From NCBI RefSeq assembly GCF_035634895.1, contig NZ_DASQCC010000100.1, positions 1 to 64,000 on the forward strand: a DNA stretch of 64,000 nucleotides, given 5' to 3'. The translations under genes and the position numbers were made by a program. This document shows, piece after piece, positions 32,978 through 41,394 of this stretch. Origin of the DNA: Actinophytocola sp035634895. GTDB taxonomy: Bacteria; Actinomycetota; Actinomycetes; Mycobacteriales; Pseudonocardiaceae. How positions within the stretch are numbered: position 1 is the first letter of the stretch; each line of letters begins with the position of its first letter. Under the pieces are notes generated by a model. It saw only the letters and a program-made list of their open reading frames with translations, was not told the origin of the DNA and searched no databases.

Positions 32978-33871
32978 ATGTCGAAGGTGACGGGAAAGGT
33001 CGTGCTGATCACGGGCGCTGCCCGGGGCATCGGCGCAGGTGTCGCGCGGGACCTGGCCGCCAAGGGCGCGAAGGTGGCGCTGGTCGGGCTCGAACCCGAG
33101 GAGCTGGCCGAGGTCGCGCGGGAGTGCGGACCGGACGCCGGTGCCTGGGAGGCCGACGTCACCAGCTGGGCAGACCTCGAGAAGGTGACCGCGGAGATCG
33201 TCGCGCGGTACGGCCGGATCGACGTCGTGCTGGCCAACGCGGGCATCGCGGCCACCGGCTTCACCCGGTCGATCGACACGGCCTCGTTCGAGCGGGTGAT
33301 CAACGTGAACCTGTTGGGTGTCTGGCGCACCATCCGCGTGACGCTGCCCCACCTGATCGAGTCAAAGGGCTACGCGCTGCTCGTGTCGTCCGCGGCTGCG
33401 ATCGTCCACATCCCCGGCAACGCGGCCTACTCCGCGGCGAAGGCCGGCGTCGAGGCGTTCGCGAACGCGCTGCGTGCGGAGGTCAGGCACCTCGGCGTGG
33501 ACGTCGGCGTCGTACACCCGACCTGGATCGCGACGGACATGGTCAACTCCGCCGACGAGCACCCGGTGTTCGGCAGGATGCGGGCCACCAACGGCGGAAT
33601 CGCCAGCAGGACCTATCCGCTCTCGGTTGCCGTCGACCTCATCTCCGCCGGCATCGCCAAACGCACGCGGGCAGTGCACGTGCCGGGCTGGGTCGGCGTG
33701 CTGAAGCTGTTCCGCACGCTGATCCCGCGCGTGGTCGAGTGGCAGGCGCGCCGGTTCGTGCCGGCCGGGGACAAGGCGGCGATCGAGGACATCGAGAAGC
33801 GCGGCGCGGTCGAGGCGAGCATGGTCGGCCCCGGCGCGAAGGCTGCGGCCCGCCGCGACGGTGCGCTATAA
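32978..33871 (+). CDS. Short-chain dehydrogenase/reductase
   Basis: 297 aa classical SDR. TGAARGIGAG is the dinucleotide loop, NAGIA follows, and SSAAAIVHIPGNAAYSAAKAG holds catalytic Ser, Tyr and Lys. The C-terminal extension (VGVLKLFRTLIPRVVEWQARRFV) resembles the membrane-touching tail of SDRs acting on lipids or steroids. The ATG at 32978 is preceded by GGTAGGTTCG. A TTAC/GTAA-type dyad (GTAAGTTAC) lies about 25-30 nt upstream and may be an operator. The F420-type gene follows after 6 nt, so the two likely share a transcript. Confidence 0.9.
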   Translation: MSKVTGKVVLITGAARGIGAGVARDLAAKGAKVALVGLEPEELAEVARECGPDAGAWEADVTSWADLEKVTAEIVARYGRIDVVLANAGIAATGFTRSIDTASFERVINVNLLGVWRTIRVTLPHLIESKGYALLVSSAAAIVHIPGNAAYSAAKAGVEAFANALRAEVRHLGVDVGVVHPTWIATDMVNSADEHPVFGRMRATNGGIASRTYPLSVAVDLISAGIAKRTRAVHVPGWVGVLKLFRTLIPRVVEWQARRFVPAGDKAAIEDIEKRGAVEASMVGPGAKAAARRDGAL

Positions 33872-33877
33872 CGTGTT

Positions 33878-34345
33878 ATGCCGTCGCGCCGTGACAAGAT
33901 CAAGATGACCTCTGACGAGGTCGCCGCCTTCCTCGCCGAGGGGAAGACGGCGAACCTCGCGACCATCGGCCCGAACGGGCGACCCCACCTGACGGCGCTC
34001 TGGTACGTGCCGAACGGCGAGGTCATCGAGACGTGGACGTTCGCCAAGTCGCAGAAGGCCGCCAACCTGCAGCGGCTGCCGCAGGCCACGATCCTCGTCG
34101 AGACCGGCGACTCCTACGAGAAGCTGCGCGGCGTCTCCATGGAGTGCGACGTGGAGCTGGTGACCGACGTGGAGCGGATCACGGCCATCGGTCAGCAGCT
34201 CATGCACCGGTACAACGACAACCCGGAGATCGCCACGTCGGCGAGCCAGTTCGTCCGGTTGCAGGCGCCCAAGCGGGTGGGCCTGATCTGCCGGCCGACG
34301 AAGATCGTGAGCTGGGACCACTCGAAGCTAGCGGGCACCTACTGA
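33878..34345 (+). CDS. PPOX-class F420-dependent enzyme (pyridoxamine oxidase-like fold)
   Basis: 155 aa split-barrel protein. TANLATIGPNGRPHLTALWYV, FAKSQKAANLQ and later RVGLICRPTKIVSWDHSKL are typical of the F420-binding group of FDOR proteins. It likely reduces an unknown organic substrate. Its start is 6 nt after the SDR stop. The last 18 bases overlap the convergent YciI-like gene. Confidence 0.87.
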   Translation: MPSRRDKIKMTSDEVAAFLAEGKTANLATIGPNGRPHLTALWYVPNGEVIETWTFAKSQKAANLQRLPQATILVETGDSYEKLRGVSMECDVELVTDVERITAIGQQLMHRYNDNPEIATSASQFVRLQAPKRVGLICRPTKIVSWDHSKLAGTY

Positions 34346-34612
34346 GCCCATGACGAGCTTCCACTCGTTGACCGTGCGGGACGCGGCCACCCCGTCGATC
34401 GTGTACGGGTCCTGGGCGAGCAGCTGGTCCAGCTCGGCACGGTCCGCGACCTGGTAGATCGCGAACCCCGCCGAGTCGTCCACCCACGGACCGGCCGCGC
34501 CGACCTTGCCCTGCTCGACCAGCGCCTGCAGGTAGACGCGGTGGCGAGGACGGCTGTCCGCGAGCTTGCCGGGGTCGTCGATGTACTTGGTCTCTACCGT
34601 GAACCAGGCCAT
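34328..34612 (-). CDS. YciI-like protein
   Basis: 94 aa. A ferredoxin-like alpha/beta fold seen as AWFTVETKYID, RPRHRVYLQALVEQGKVGAAGPW and QLLAQDPYTIDGVA, with the YciI His and Asp in place. YciI proteins may hydrolyse or bind small ligands; function is unknown. It is convergent with the F420-dependent gene, overlapping it by 18 bases. Confidence 0.85.
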   Translation of the reverse strand: MAWFTVETKYIDDPGKLADSRPRHRVYLQALVEQGKVGAAGPWVDDSAGFAIYQVADRAELDQLLAQDPYTIDGVAASRTVNEWKLVMGSVGAR

Positions 34613-34661
34613 AGCGCGAACGGTACAGACGGCGGCCGGGGCGGACCGGTAGGGTGCGCCT

Positions 34662-35252
34662 GTGCCTGGGGAACTCAGTGCGGAACGCAGCGTCGAGCAG
34701 ACGCTCGGTCATCTGCGTGCGATCGACACGGGGAGCTTCCCCGTGCCCACAGCGCCCGTCCAGCAGGCGCCGCTGACCCTCGAGGACCTGTATCGCACAC
34801 ATCGCATGCGTCTCGTCCGGCTCGCGTTGCTGCTGGTAGACGAGCCGGCGACGGCCGAGGACGTCGTGCAGGAGGCGTTCACCGGGCTGCACCGCAACTG
34901 GGGCAACCTCCGCGACGCCGCCGCGGCCCTCGGCTACCTGCGCACCGCCGTGGTCAACGGGTCGCGGTCCGTGCTGCGCCGCCGCAAGACCGCCCGCGAG
35001 TACACCCCGCCGCACCAGGTCAACGCGCGGTCCGCGGAGAGCCTCGCGATGCTGACGGCCGAGCACCAGGGGGTCGTGCGCGCGTTGTCGCAGCTGCCGC
35101 CCCGCCAGCGCGAGGTACTGGTGCTGCGTTACTACGGCGACCTGTCCGAGGCGGAGATCGCCGAGGCCGCCGGCATCTCCAAGGGGACGGTCAAGTCGAC
35201 GGCCAGCCGGGCCCTGGACGCGCTGCAGAAGATCATGCGCACCCCTAACTGA
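34662..35252 (+). CDS. SigE-family RNA polymerase sigma factor (third)
   Basis: 196 aa. Region 2: LEDLYRTHRMRLVRLALLLV and VVQEAFTGLH. Region 4: LPPRQREVLVLRYYGDLSEAEIAEAAGISKGTVKSTASRAL. It differs from the two GDWH-type paralogues at 7.2 and 9.2 kb: it has an extra N-terminal 40 residues and the VNGSRSVLRRRKTAREY linker. The start is the GTG at 34662. No membrane or anti-sigma partner follows. A 93-nt decayed copy of its centre lies at 14037-14129. Confidence 0.9.
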   Translation: MPGELSAERSVEQTLGHLRAIDTGSFPVPTAPVQQAPLTLEDLYRTHRMRLVRLALLLVDEPATAEDVVQEAFTGLHRNWGNLRDAAAALGYLRTAVVNGSRSVLRRRKTAREYTPPHQVNARSAESLAMLTAEHQGVVRALSQLPPRQREVLVLRYYGDLSEAEIAEAAGISKGTVKSTASRALDALQKIMRTPN

Positions 35253-35317
35253 CAGCCGCTTGGAAGCGATTCTCCACCTAGTCGCGCCCACGAAACGTTA
35301 GGCAATAACGCGACTGC

Positions 35318-35333
35318 ATTGGTATATAGTGAA
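35318..35333. promoter_or_regulatory. Second DasR-like half site upstream of nagA
   Basis: ATTGGTATATAGTGAA carries the TGGTATA half of the stronger site at 35361-35372, but the other half is degraded. The AT-rich DNA around it (about 35270-35345) probably holds the promoter. Confidence 0.4.
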
Positions 35334-35360
35334 TAACCCCCATGCGGGCAACAGGCGCTA

Positions 35361-35372
35361 TGGTATAGACCA
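35361..35372. promoter_or_regulatory. DasR-type (dre-like) operator upstream of nagA
   Basis: TGGTATAGACCA differs by one base from the dre core TGGTCTAGACCA known for the GntR regulator DasR, which controls N-acetylglucosamine genes in streptomycetes. It lies 28 nt before the nagA start. The regulator is not in this window. Confidence 0.68.
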
Positions 35373-35399
35373 ATAGCGTCAGGTGTTGAGGGGTGAGGG

Positions 35400-36554
35400 A
35401 TGGCTGCGCAGCTCATCAGCGGGGGACGGGTCGCCACGCCGGATGGCGTGCTCGACCCGGGCTGGTTGCTCGTCGACGACGGCCGGATCACCGCGCTCGG
35501 CAGCGGTGAGCCACACTTCCGCCCCGGTACGACAGTCACCGACGCCTCGGGCAGTTGGGTGGTTCCCGGCTTCGTCGACATCCACTGCCACGGTGGTGGC
35601 GGCGCCGCGTTCACCAGCGCGGATCCCGCCCACGTGCGGCAGGTCGTCGACTCGCACACCGCGCACGGCACCACGACGATGCTCGCGAGCCTGGTCACGC
35701 GGCCGGTGAGCGAGCTGGTCGAGCAGGTCGCGGCCCTGGCCGAGCTGGTCCAGGAGGGCCTGGTCGCGGGCATCCACCTCGAGGGGCCGTTCCTGTCGGC
35801 GGCCCGCTGCGGCGCACACGACCCGGTGTTGCTCAGGCCTCCTGACCCGGTCTCGGTGGACGCGCTGCTGTCGGCCGGCCGCGGCACGATCCGGATGGTG
35901 ACCGTCGCGCCCGAGCTGGAAGGTGCGGTCCCCGCGGTCAAGCGGCTGGTCGACGCCGGTGTGCTCGCGGCGATCGGCCACACGGACGCGCTGGCCGAGG
36001 ACGTCGTGCCGGCGGTGGACGCGGGCGCGACCGTGGCGACGCACCTGTTCAACGGCATGCGGCCGCTGCACCACCGCGAGCCGGGTCCGATCGGCGTGCT
36101 GCTGGACGACGAGCGGGTGACGGTCGAGCTGATCTGCGACCTCGTGCACCTGCACCCGACGATCGTGCGGCTGGCCGCCCGGCACGCGGGCGCCGCCCGC
36201 ACCGTGTTGATCACCGACGCGATCGCGGCCGCGGCGGCCGGCGACGGGACCTACGACATCGGCGGGCTGAAGGTCGACGTGACGAACGGCGTGCCGACGC
36301 TGGCGGACGGCGGTTCGCTCGCGGGCAGCACGCTGACCATGGACGCGGCGTTCCGGAACCTGGTGAAGAGCTGCGGGCTGGGCGTGCTCGACGCGGTGGC
36401 GGCGGCGTCCACGCGACCAGCCGCCCTGCTCGGCCTCGGCGACGTGACCGGCAGGCTGGCCCCCGGGTTCGCGGCCGATGTCGTCTTGTTGGACGACGCG
36501 CTGCGCCCGGTGTCGGTGATGCGGCGAGGCGAGTGGGTACCTTCTGGTACGTGA
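35400..36554 (+). CDS. nagA: N-acetylglucosamine-6-phosphate deacetylase
   Basis: 384 aa amidohydrolase. It removes acetate from GlcNAc-6-P to give glucosamine-6-P for cell-wall recycling or catabolism. Metal and catalytic motifs: GFVDIHCHGGGG, HLEGPF, AIGHTDA, ATHLFNGM and the general-base Asp in ITDAI. GAGGGGTGAGGG precedes the ATG. The stop overlaps the next gene by GTGA. The DasR-like operator upstream fits GlcNAc control. Confidence 0.94.
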   Translation: MAAQLISGGRVATPDGVLDPGWLLVDDGRITALGSGEPHFRPGTTVTDASGSWVVPGFVDIHCHGGGGAAFTSADPAHVRQVVDSHTAHGTTTMLASLVTRPVSELVEQVAALAELVQEGLVAGIHLEGPFLSAARCGAHDPVLLRPPDPVSVDALLSAGRGTIRMVTVAPELEGAVPAVKRLVDAGVLAAIGHTDALAEDVVPAVDAGATVATHLFNGMRPLHHREPGPIGVLLDDERVTVELICDLVHLHPTIVRLAARHAGAARTVLITDAIAAAAAGDGTYDIGGLKVDVTNGVPTLADGGSLAGSTLTMDAAFRNLVKSCGLGVLDAVAAASTRPAALLGLGDVTGRLAPGFAADVVLLDDALRPVSVMRRGEWVPSGT

Positions 36555-36817
36555 CACCCGACGACCCGGAGAAACTGCTCGCCGACGCGCTGCGTGCGCA
36601 GGCGCGGCAGGCCCCGGCCGACACCTCGCCGGTCGGGTACGGGTTGCTGTCGGGGAGCGACCTGCCGCCGACCCTGCCTCGTGCCGAGGACGTGACGACC
36701 CACATCCCGGAGGAGCCGGACGAGCCGCGTCAGGTGCCGATGCTGCTCGTCCTGCTGTTGGCGCTGCTCCTGGGCCTCGCGTCGGGTGCGGTCGTGGGGC
36801 TGCTCACGCTCCTGTGA
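36551..36817 (+). CDS. Small single-pass membrane protein downstream of nagA
   Basis: 88 aa. The N-terminal 60 residues are polar and Pro-rich (TPDDPEKLLADALRAQAR, then DLPPTLPRAEDVTTHIPEE), followed by one helix (MLLVLLLALLLGLASGAVVGLLTLL) at the C-terminus, so it is tail-anchored with a cytosolic head. GTG at 36551 overlaps the nagA stop, indicating coupling. No family was recognised. Confidence 0.7.
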   Translation: MTPDDPEKLLADALRAQARQAPADTSPVGYGLLSGSDLPPTLPRAEDVTTHIPEEPDEPRQVPMLLVLLLALLLGLASGAVVGLLTLL

Positions 36818-36839
36818 CGCTCGCGTACCCTTCGATGGT

Positions 36840-37541
36840 GTGACGCCCGCCGCCGCCACCGTGCACGCGATGTCCTTTTTGCCCTCCTGGCTGGACCCGG
36901 AGGTCATCCTGCGTGGGATGGGCGGCTGGGCACTGGCCGTGCTCTGCCTGATCATCTTCGCGGAGTGCGGGCTGCTGGTCGGCTTCTTCCTGCCGGGCGA
37001 CTCGCTGCTGTTCGTCGCGGGCCTGTTCGTGGCGACGGGGACCATCCAGACGCCGCTGTGGCTGGTCTGCGTGCTGGTGACGGTGTGCGCGTTCGTGGGG
37101 AACGTGTGCGGGTACTGGATCGGCGCGAAGGCCGGGCCGGCGCTGTTCAACAAGCCGAACTCGAAGCTGTTCAAGCAGGAGCACGTCGCCAAGACGCACG
37201 AGTTCTTCGAGAAGTACGGCGCGCGGGCGGTCATCATGGCCCGGTTCGTGCCGATCGTGCGGACGTTCATCACGGCGACCGCCGGTGTGGGGCGGATGGA
37301 CGCGAGGAAGTTCTTCACCTACTCGGCGATCGGCGCGTTGTTCTGGGCGTCGGGCGTGACGGTCCTGGGTTACTTCCTAGGCGAGGTCTCGTTCATCGAG
37401 AAGAACATCGACGCGATGGCGGTCCTGATCGTGTTGATCTCGGTCATCCCGATCGTTATCGAAGTCGTGAAGGCCCGCCGCGAGAAGAAGCAGGCCGCGA
37501 AGCTGGCCAACGAGGACACCCAGATCATCAAACGTCTCTAG
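36840..37541 (+). CDS. DedA family membrane protein (first)
   Basis: 233 aa. The DedA/SNARE-associated fold: FAECGLLVGFFLPGDSLL, GYWIGAKAGPALF, the FFEKYGARAVIMARFVPIVRTF core with conserved Arg residues, and TYSAIGALFWASGVTVLGYF. Family members are proposed lipid scramblases or proton-coupled flippases for undecaprenyl phosphate or phosphatidylethanolamine. A Lys-rich cytosolic tail ends it. The start is uncertain: GTG at 36840 or ATG at 36870. A second DedA lies at 40160. Confidence 0.88.
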   Translation: MTPAAATVHAMSFLPSWLDPEVILRGMGGWALAVLCLIIFAECGLLVGFFLPGDSLLFVAGLFVATGTIQTPLWLVCVLVTVCAFVGNVCGYWIGAKAGPALFNKPNSKLFKQEHVAKTHEFFEKYGARAVIMARFVPIVRTFITATAGVGRMDARKFFTYSAIGALFWASGVTVLGYFLGEVSFIEKNIDAMAVLIVLISVIPIVIEVVKARREKKQAAKLANEDTQIIKRL

Positions 37542-37548
37542 GCCGTCT

Positions 37549-38937
37549 CTAGGCCATCGAGAACATCGAGCCCGGGTTGAACAGGTTGTCCGGGTCCAGG
37601 GCCGCCTTGATCGCACGATGGGTGCGCATCGCGACGGGGCCCAGCTCTCGTTCCAGCCAGTCTCGTTTTATCTTTCCTATGCCGTGTTCGCCGGTCACCG
37701 TGCCGCCCAGGGCCAGGCCTGCCGCCAGGATGCCGTTGAACGCCACGTTCGCCCTGGCGAACTCGTCCTCCGAGGTCGCGTCGTAGACGATCGTGGGGTG
37801 CATGTTGCCGTCGCCGGCGTGGCCGACCACCGCTATGCGTAGGTCGACCTCTCTCGAGATCTTCTCGCAGGTGGCTATCAGCTCGGCGATCCTGTTCCTC
37901 GGCACGCACACATCGTCGGTCATCCAGGCGCCGTAGAGCTCCAGTGCCGGCAGCACCGCGCGGCGGGCCGCCAGCAGCATCGATCCCTCGGCCGGGTCGA
38001 ACGTCGAGTGGACCAGGTCGGCGCCCACGTCCTCGCACACCTGCTCGATCGCCCGCAGCTCCTGCCTCGCCGCTTCCCCGCCCGAGTCCGACTGGCACAG
38101 CAGCAGCGCCGCGCAGCCCTTCCCCGCGCCCAGCTCCGTCTTCAGGTGGGCCTCCACCGCGGCGATCGACGTCGCGTCCATGATCTCCATCAGGGACGGC
38201 ACGATCCCTTCTCGCACGATCCTGCTCACCGCAGCGCCGGCGGTCTCCATCGCCGAGAACGCCGCCACCATCGTGCCCGGGGCCTGTGGCAGCGGCCGCA
38301 ACGCCAGCGTCGCCTGGGTGATCACGCCCAGCGTGCCCTCGCTGCCCACGAACAGCTTCGTCAGGTCGTAGCCCGCCACGCCCTTCACGGTGCGGCGGCC
38401 CGTCCGCAGGATCTCGCCGTCCGCCAGGACGACCTCCAGGCCCAGCACGGAGTCCGTGGTCACCCCGTACTTCACGCAGCACAGGCCGCCCGCGTTCGTG
38501 GACACGTTGCCGCCGATCGTGCACCAGTCGTAGCTCGACGGGTCCGGTGGGTAGAACAGGCCGTGCTTCTCCACGGCGCTCCGCAGGTCCAGGTTCACCA
38601 CGCCCGGCTGGACCACCGCCAGCCGGTTGTCCGGGTCGATCTCCACGATCTCGTTCATCCTGGTCATCGCCAGTACGACACAACCCTCGATCGCGTTCGC
38701 CGCGCCGGACAACCCCGAGCCGGCGCCCCTTGGCACGACCGGCACCGCCGCCGCCGCCGCGCAGGCTCGGACCACCGCCTGCACCTCTGTCGCGGTCCGG
38801 GGCAGCACCACCGCCAGTGGTCGCCCGTGCGGGGCCAGCGGCATCATGTCGCGGCGATAACTCTCCGTCACATCTGGGTCGACGAGCACCGCGCTGTCCC
38901 CCACCGCCGTGCGAAGGTCGTCCAGGATAGTGCTCAT
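37549..38937 (-). CDS. FAD-linked oxidase, GlcD type (glycolate or D-lactate dehydrogenase)
   Basis: 462 aa VAO-fold flavoprotein. The PP-loop reads VVPRGAGSGLSGAANA, then GGNVSTNAGGLCCVKYG, and the C-domain has VVGHAGDGNMHP and TVTGEHGIGKIKR, as in GlcD and actinomycete D-2-hydroxyacid dehydrogenases. It oxidises a 2-hydroxyacid with FAD. No GlcE/GlcF partner is adjacent, so it may work alone. It ends 8 nt from the convergent DedA gene. An inverted repeat at 38970-38993 lies just upstream of its start. Confidence 0.9.
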   Translation of the reverse strand: MSTILDDLRTAVGDSAVLVDPDVTESYRRDMMPLAPHGRPLAVVLPRTATEVQAVVRACAAAAAVPVVPRGAGSGLSGAANAIEGCVVLAMTRMNEIVEIDPDNRLAVVQPGVVNLDLRSAVEKHGLFYPPDPSSYDWCTIGGNVSTNAGGLCCVKYGVTTDSVLGLEVVLADGEILRTGRRTVKGVAGYDLTKLFVGSEGTLGVITQATLALRPLPQAPGTMVAAFSAMETAGAAVSRIVREGIVPSLMEIMDATSIAAVEAHLKTELGAGKGCAALLLCQSDSGGEAARQELRAIEQVCEDVGADLVHSTFDPAEGSMLLAARRAVLPALELYGAWMTDDVCVPRNRIAELIATCEKISREVDLRIAVVGHAGDGNMHPTIVYDATSEDEFARANVAFNGILAAGLALGGTVTGEHGIGKIKRDWLERELGPVAMRTHRAIKAALDPDNLFNPGSMFSMA

Positions 38938-38969
38938 GCCCTCACGTTAACCGGGTGCTTGAGCGAAAT

Positions 38970-38993
38970 TCGAGTGCTTCGACCAACACTCGA
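38970..38993. promoter_or_regulatory. Inverted repeat upstream of the FAD oxidase
   Basis: TCGAGTG (38970-38976) and CACTCGA (38987-38993) are perfect 7-bp arms 10 nt apart, 33 nt before the start. The spacing suits a dimeric repressor. Confidence 0.42.
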
Positions 38994-39063
38994 CCAGGTG
39001 AAGGCGTGACACCGAACCGAGATCCACATTCTCTGTGATCCGCCACTCGATCGTTTATCGTGG

Positions 39064-39075
39064 TTGACAGGTCAA
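39064..39075. promoter_or_regulatory. 12-bp palindrome upstream of the alpha/beta hydrolase
   Basis: TTGACAGGTCAA has 5-bp inverted arms and lies about 33 nt before the hydrolase start. It could be an operator or in part a -35 element (TTGACA). Confidence 0.4.
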
Positions 39076-39107
39076 TGATGACTGCCGAGCAGGAGGGCGG
39101 GGGTGCG

Positions 39108-40085
39108 ATGACGCGGCCTGCGGTGCCTACGAGCCCCAGCGTCCAGAGCCGGGCCCTCGCGCAACTGCTCATGAGCGGTCTTCGACCGATCGGCGACCGG
39201 ATGAGCGTCACGAGCTGGCCGCAGCGACGGCTGGTTCGCGAGGTCTTCGACACCGTCGGCCTGACCCCGTTGCCCCGCGGCACCCGGTTGGCGGCAGTAG
39301 CGGACGGTGACGTTCACGGGTTGTGGCTCACCGGCCGGGGTGCCGATCCGGCGAACGGCGTCGTCCTGTACCTCCACGGCGGTGGCTTCGTGTTCGGGTC
39401 CCGGCGCACGCACCGGCACCTCGCCGCGGCCCTGTCGGTCGCGACCAGGCGTCCCGTGCTCCTGGTGGACTACCGGCGGGCGCCCGAGCACCCCTTCCCG
39501 GCCGCCGCCGACGACGTGCTCGCCGCCTACAGATGGCTGCTGCGGACGGGGCACACGCCGGAGAGCATCACCGTCATGGGTGACTCGGCCGGCGGCCACC
39601 TGACCGCGGGCCTGCTCGCGGACCTGTCCCGGCGCCGCGTCCCCATGCCGGCCGCCGCGGTCATGTTCTCGCCGTTCCTCGACCTGGGCTGTGCCGAGGT
39701 GGCCGAACGCGACGCGGTACGGCGTGACCCGTTCGTGCCACCCCAACGGGCGATCGAGTGCGGGCTCAGCTACGCGGGGACATACTCACTCACCCACCGC
39801 AGGATCAACGTGCTCGGCGCGAGCAAGCGCCGCTGGCCACCGGTGCTGATCCAGGTCGGCGACACCGAGTGCCTCCTGGGCGACTCCGAACGGATGGCCG
39901 AGAGCATCAGAGCCGCCGGCGCGCACTGCGAGCTGCAGGTGTGGCCGGGTCAGGTGCACGTGTTCCCGGCGTTCTACCCGCTGATCCCGGAAGGACGGGC
40001 GGCCGTCAGGTATGTGGGTGACTTCGTGCGTACCCATTCCACCGTTGGCGTCACGGAACAGGACATCATCGCCACCGCCAGTTGA
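39108..40085 (+). CDS. Alpha/beta hydrolase, hormone-sensitive lipase family
   Basis: 325 aa. The HSL oxyanion motif LYLHGGGFVFGS, the nucleophile elbow MGDSAGGH and the C-terminal GDTECLLGDS and QVHVFPAF give the Asp and His of the triad. It hydrolyses ester bonds of unknown substrates. AGGAGGGCGG lies upstream of the ATG at 39108; an earlier in-frame start would pass through the palindrome. It stands alone, 74 nt from the DedA gene. Confidence 0.9.
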   Translation: MTRPAVPTSPSVQSRALAQLLMSGLRPIGDRMSVTSWPQRRLVREVFDTVGLTPLPRGTRLAAVADGDVHGLWLTGRGADPANGVVLYLHGGGFVFGSRRTHRHLAAALSVATRRPVLLVDYRRAPEHPFPAAADDVLAAYRWLLRTGHTPESITVMGDSAGGHLTAGLLADLSRRRVPMPAAAVMFSPFLDLGCAEVAERDAVRRDPFVPPQRAIECGLSYAGTYSLTHRRINVLGASKRRWPPVLIQVGDTECLLGDSERMAESIRAAGAHCELQVWPGQVHVFPAFYPLIPEGRAAVRYVGDFVRTHSTVGVTEQDIIATAS

Positions 40086-40159
40086 CACGATGGTGGAGAT
40101 CGGGCGAATTCGGGCACGTTCGGCGTACGCCGCCGAAGTGGACACGTACGCTACCTGTC

Positions 40160-40825
40160 GTGAGTTCAGTGGCTGAGGCGAGCGCGGTGGCCAGCGGCGT
40201 GCTCGAATCCGCCGGGCCCGTGATGGTGTGGATCATCGTACTCGGGTTCGTGTTCACGGAGTGTGCCTTCATCATCGGCCTGTTCCTGCCGGGTGACGTC
40301 CTGCTGTTCGGAGCCGGCGTCGTGCTGGCCGAACACCACGCGGAACTGCAGGCGTGGGCGCTCTCCGTCGTCGCACTGGTGACCGCGGTGGTCGGCAACA
40401 TGGTCGGCTACTACATCGGCGCCAAGGCCGGCCACACGCTCATCGCGCGACGCGGCGGACGGGTGCTCAACGTCGAGAACCTCGCCAAGGCACGCGACTT
40501 CCTCGACCGGCGCGGCTTCTGGGCCATCGTCCTGGCGCGGTGGATCCCGTGGGTCCGCACGCTGGCGCCGCTGATCGCGGGCGCGGCCAAGATGGACAAC
40601 CGCCGGTTCATGTTCGCCACGACGATCGGCGGCCTGGCCTGGGTGCCGACGCTCGTGCTGCTCGGCTACTACGGCGCGGGCCTGCTGGACAACCTGCCGT
40701 GGCTCAAGGCCGTGGCGCTGTGGGGCAGCATCGCGTTCTTCGTCGGCGGGACCGCGTACGGCGTGTTCCGCTACCGGCAGGAGATGCGCAAGCCGCCGGT
40801 GGAGGACACGGTCACCCGCGCGTGA
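40160..40825 (+). CDS. DedA family membrane protein (second)
   Basis: 221 aa with FTECAFIIGLFLPGDVLLFGAG, YYIGAKAGHTLI, FLDRRGFWAIVLARWIPWVRTLAPLIAG and GGLAWVPTLVLLGYYGAGLL: the full DedA set with conserved Arg residues. Sequence differs enough from the first DedA to be an old paralogue. The GTG at 40160 is chosen since upstream sequence is not conserved; there is no clear Shine-Dalgarno, so a leaderless start is possible. Confidence 0.88.
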   Translation: MSSVAEASAVASGVLESAGPVMVWIIVLGFVFTECAFIIGLFLPGDVLLFGAGVVLAEHHAELQAWALSVVALVTAVVGNMVGYYIGAKAGHTLIARRGGRVLNVENLAKARDFLDRRGFWAIVLARWIPWVRTLAPLIAGAAKMDNRRFMFATTIGGLAWVPTLVLLGYYGAGLLDNLPWLKAVALWGSIAFFVGGTAYGVFRYRQEMRKPPVEDTVTRA

Positions 40826-40877
40826 GCGGGCCGACTGAGCAGCGTCGGACACGCGCGCACACAAGGAGCAGGACCAG

Positions 40878-41285
40878 CTAGGGCTGGCGGGCCCAGAGCA
40901 CGAGCTGGATGCCGTCCGGGTCACGCATCGAGATGACCTCGGTGCCCGGCGCCGAGTGCTCCTCGGTGATCGGTGAGAAGGTCACGCCGTGCTCGTTGAG
41001 CCGCTCGGTCCACTCCTTCAGGCCGGCCCGGTCCGGCACGGAGAACGTCAGGTGGTCCAGACCTGGCCGGCGCTCGTCGAACCGCGTGTACTCCGACACC
41101 GGGTGCTGCACGAGGGTCAGGGAGATGCCGAGCCCGGGGCCGCGTAAGAAGGCCTTCCGCATGCCGGAGGGTGACTCGTCCTTGCCGATCGACTCGAACC
41201 CCAGCACCCGCTCGTACCACGGGACGCTTCGGTCGACGTCGGTGACGGTGAGCGCGACATGGTGAACACCGGTCAGCGTGGGCAT
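40878..41285 (-). CDS. VOC family protein (glyoxalase/dioxygenase fold)
   Basis: 135 aa. Two betaalphabetabetabeta units: GVHHVALTVTDVDRSVPWYERVLGF with a metal His, and GLDHLTFSVPDRAGLKEW with the second His, ending RDPDGIQLVLW with the Glu position changed to Gln-Leu. It may be a lyase, isomerase or resistance binding protein; the altered last ligand makes metal catalysis uncertain. It is divergent from the SDR at 41455 with operator-like sites between. Confidence 0.87.
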   Translation of the reverse strand: MPTLTGVHHVALTVTDVDRSVPWYERVLGFESIGKDESPSGMRKAFLRGPGLGISLTLVQHPVSEYTRFDERRPGLDHLTFSVPDRAGLKEWTERLNEHGVTFSPITEEHSAPGTEVISMRDPDGIQLVLWARQP

Positions 41286-41394
41286 CAGAGTCCTTCCCGA
41301 CCCGGGGTTGCGGGCCGCCTCAGCCATAGTGCCGCAGCTCTCCGACAAAACCCCCGCCGTTATCGGATCTTCTGCATGCCGCAACCACCTCAGC

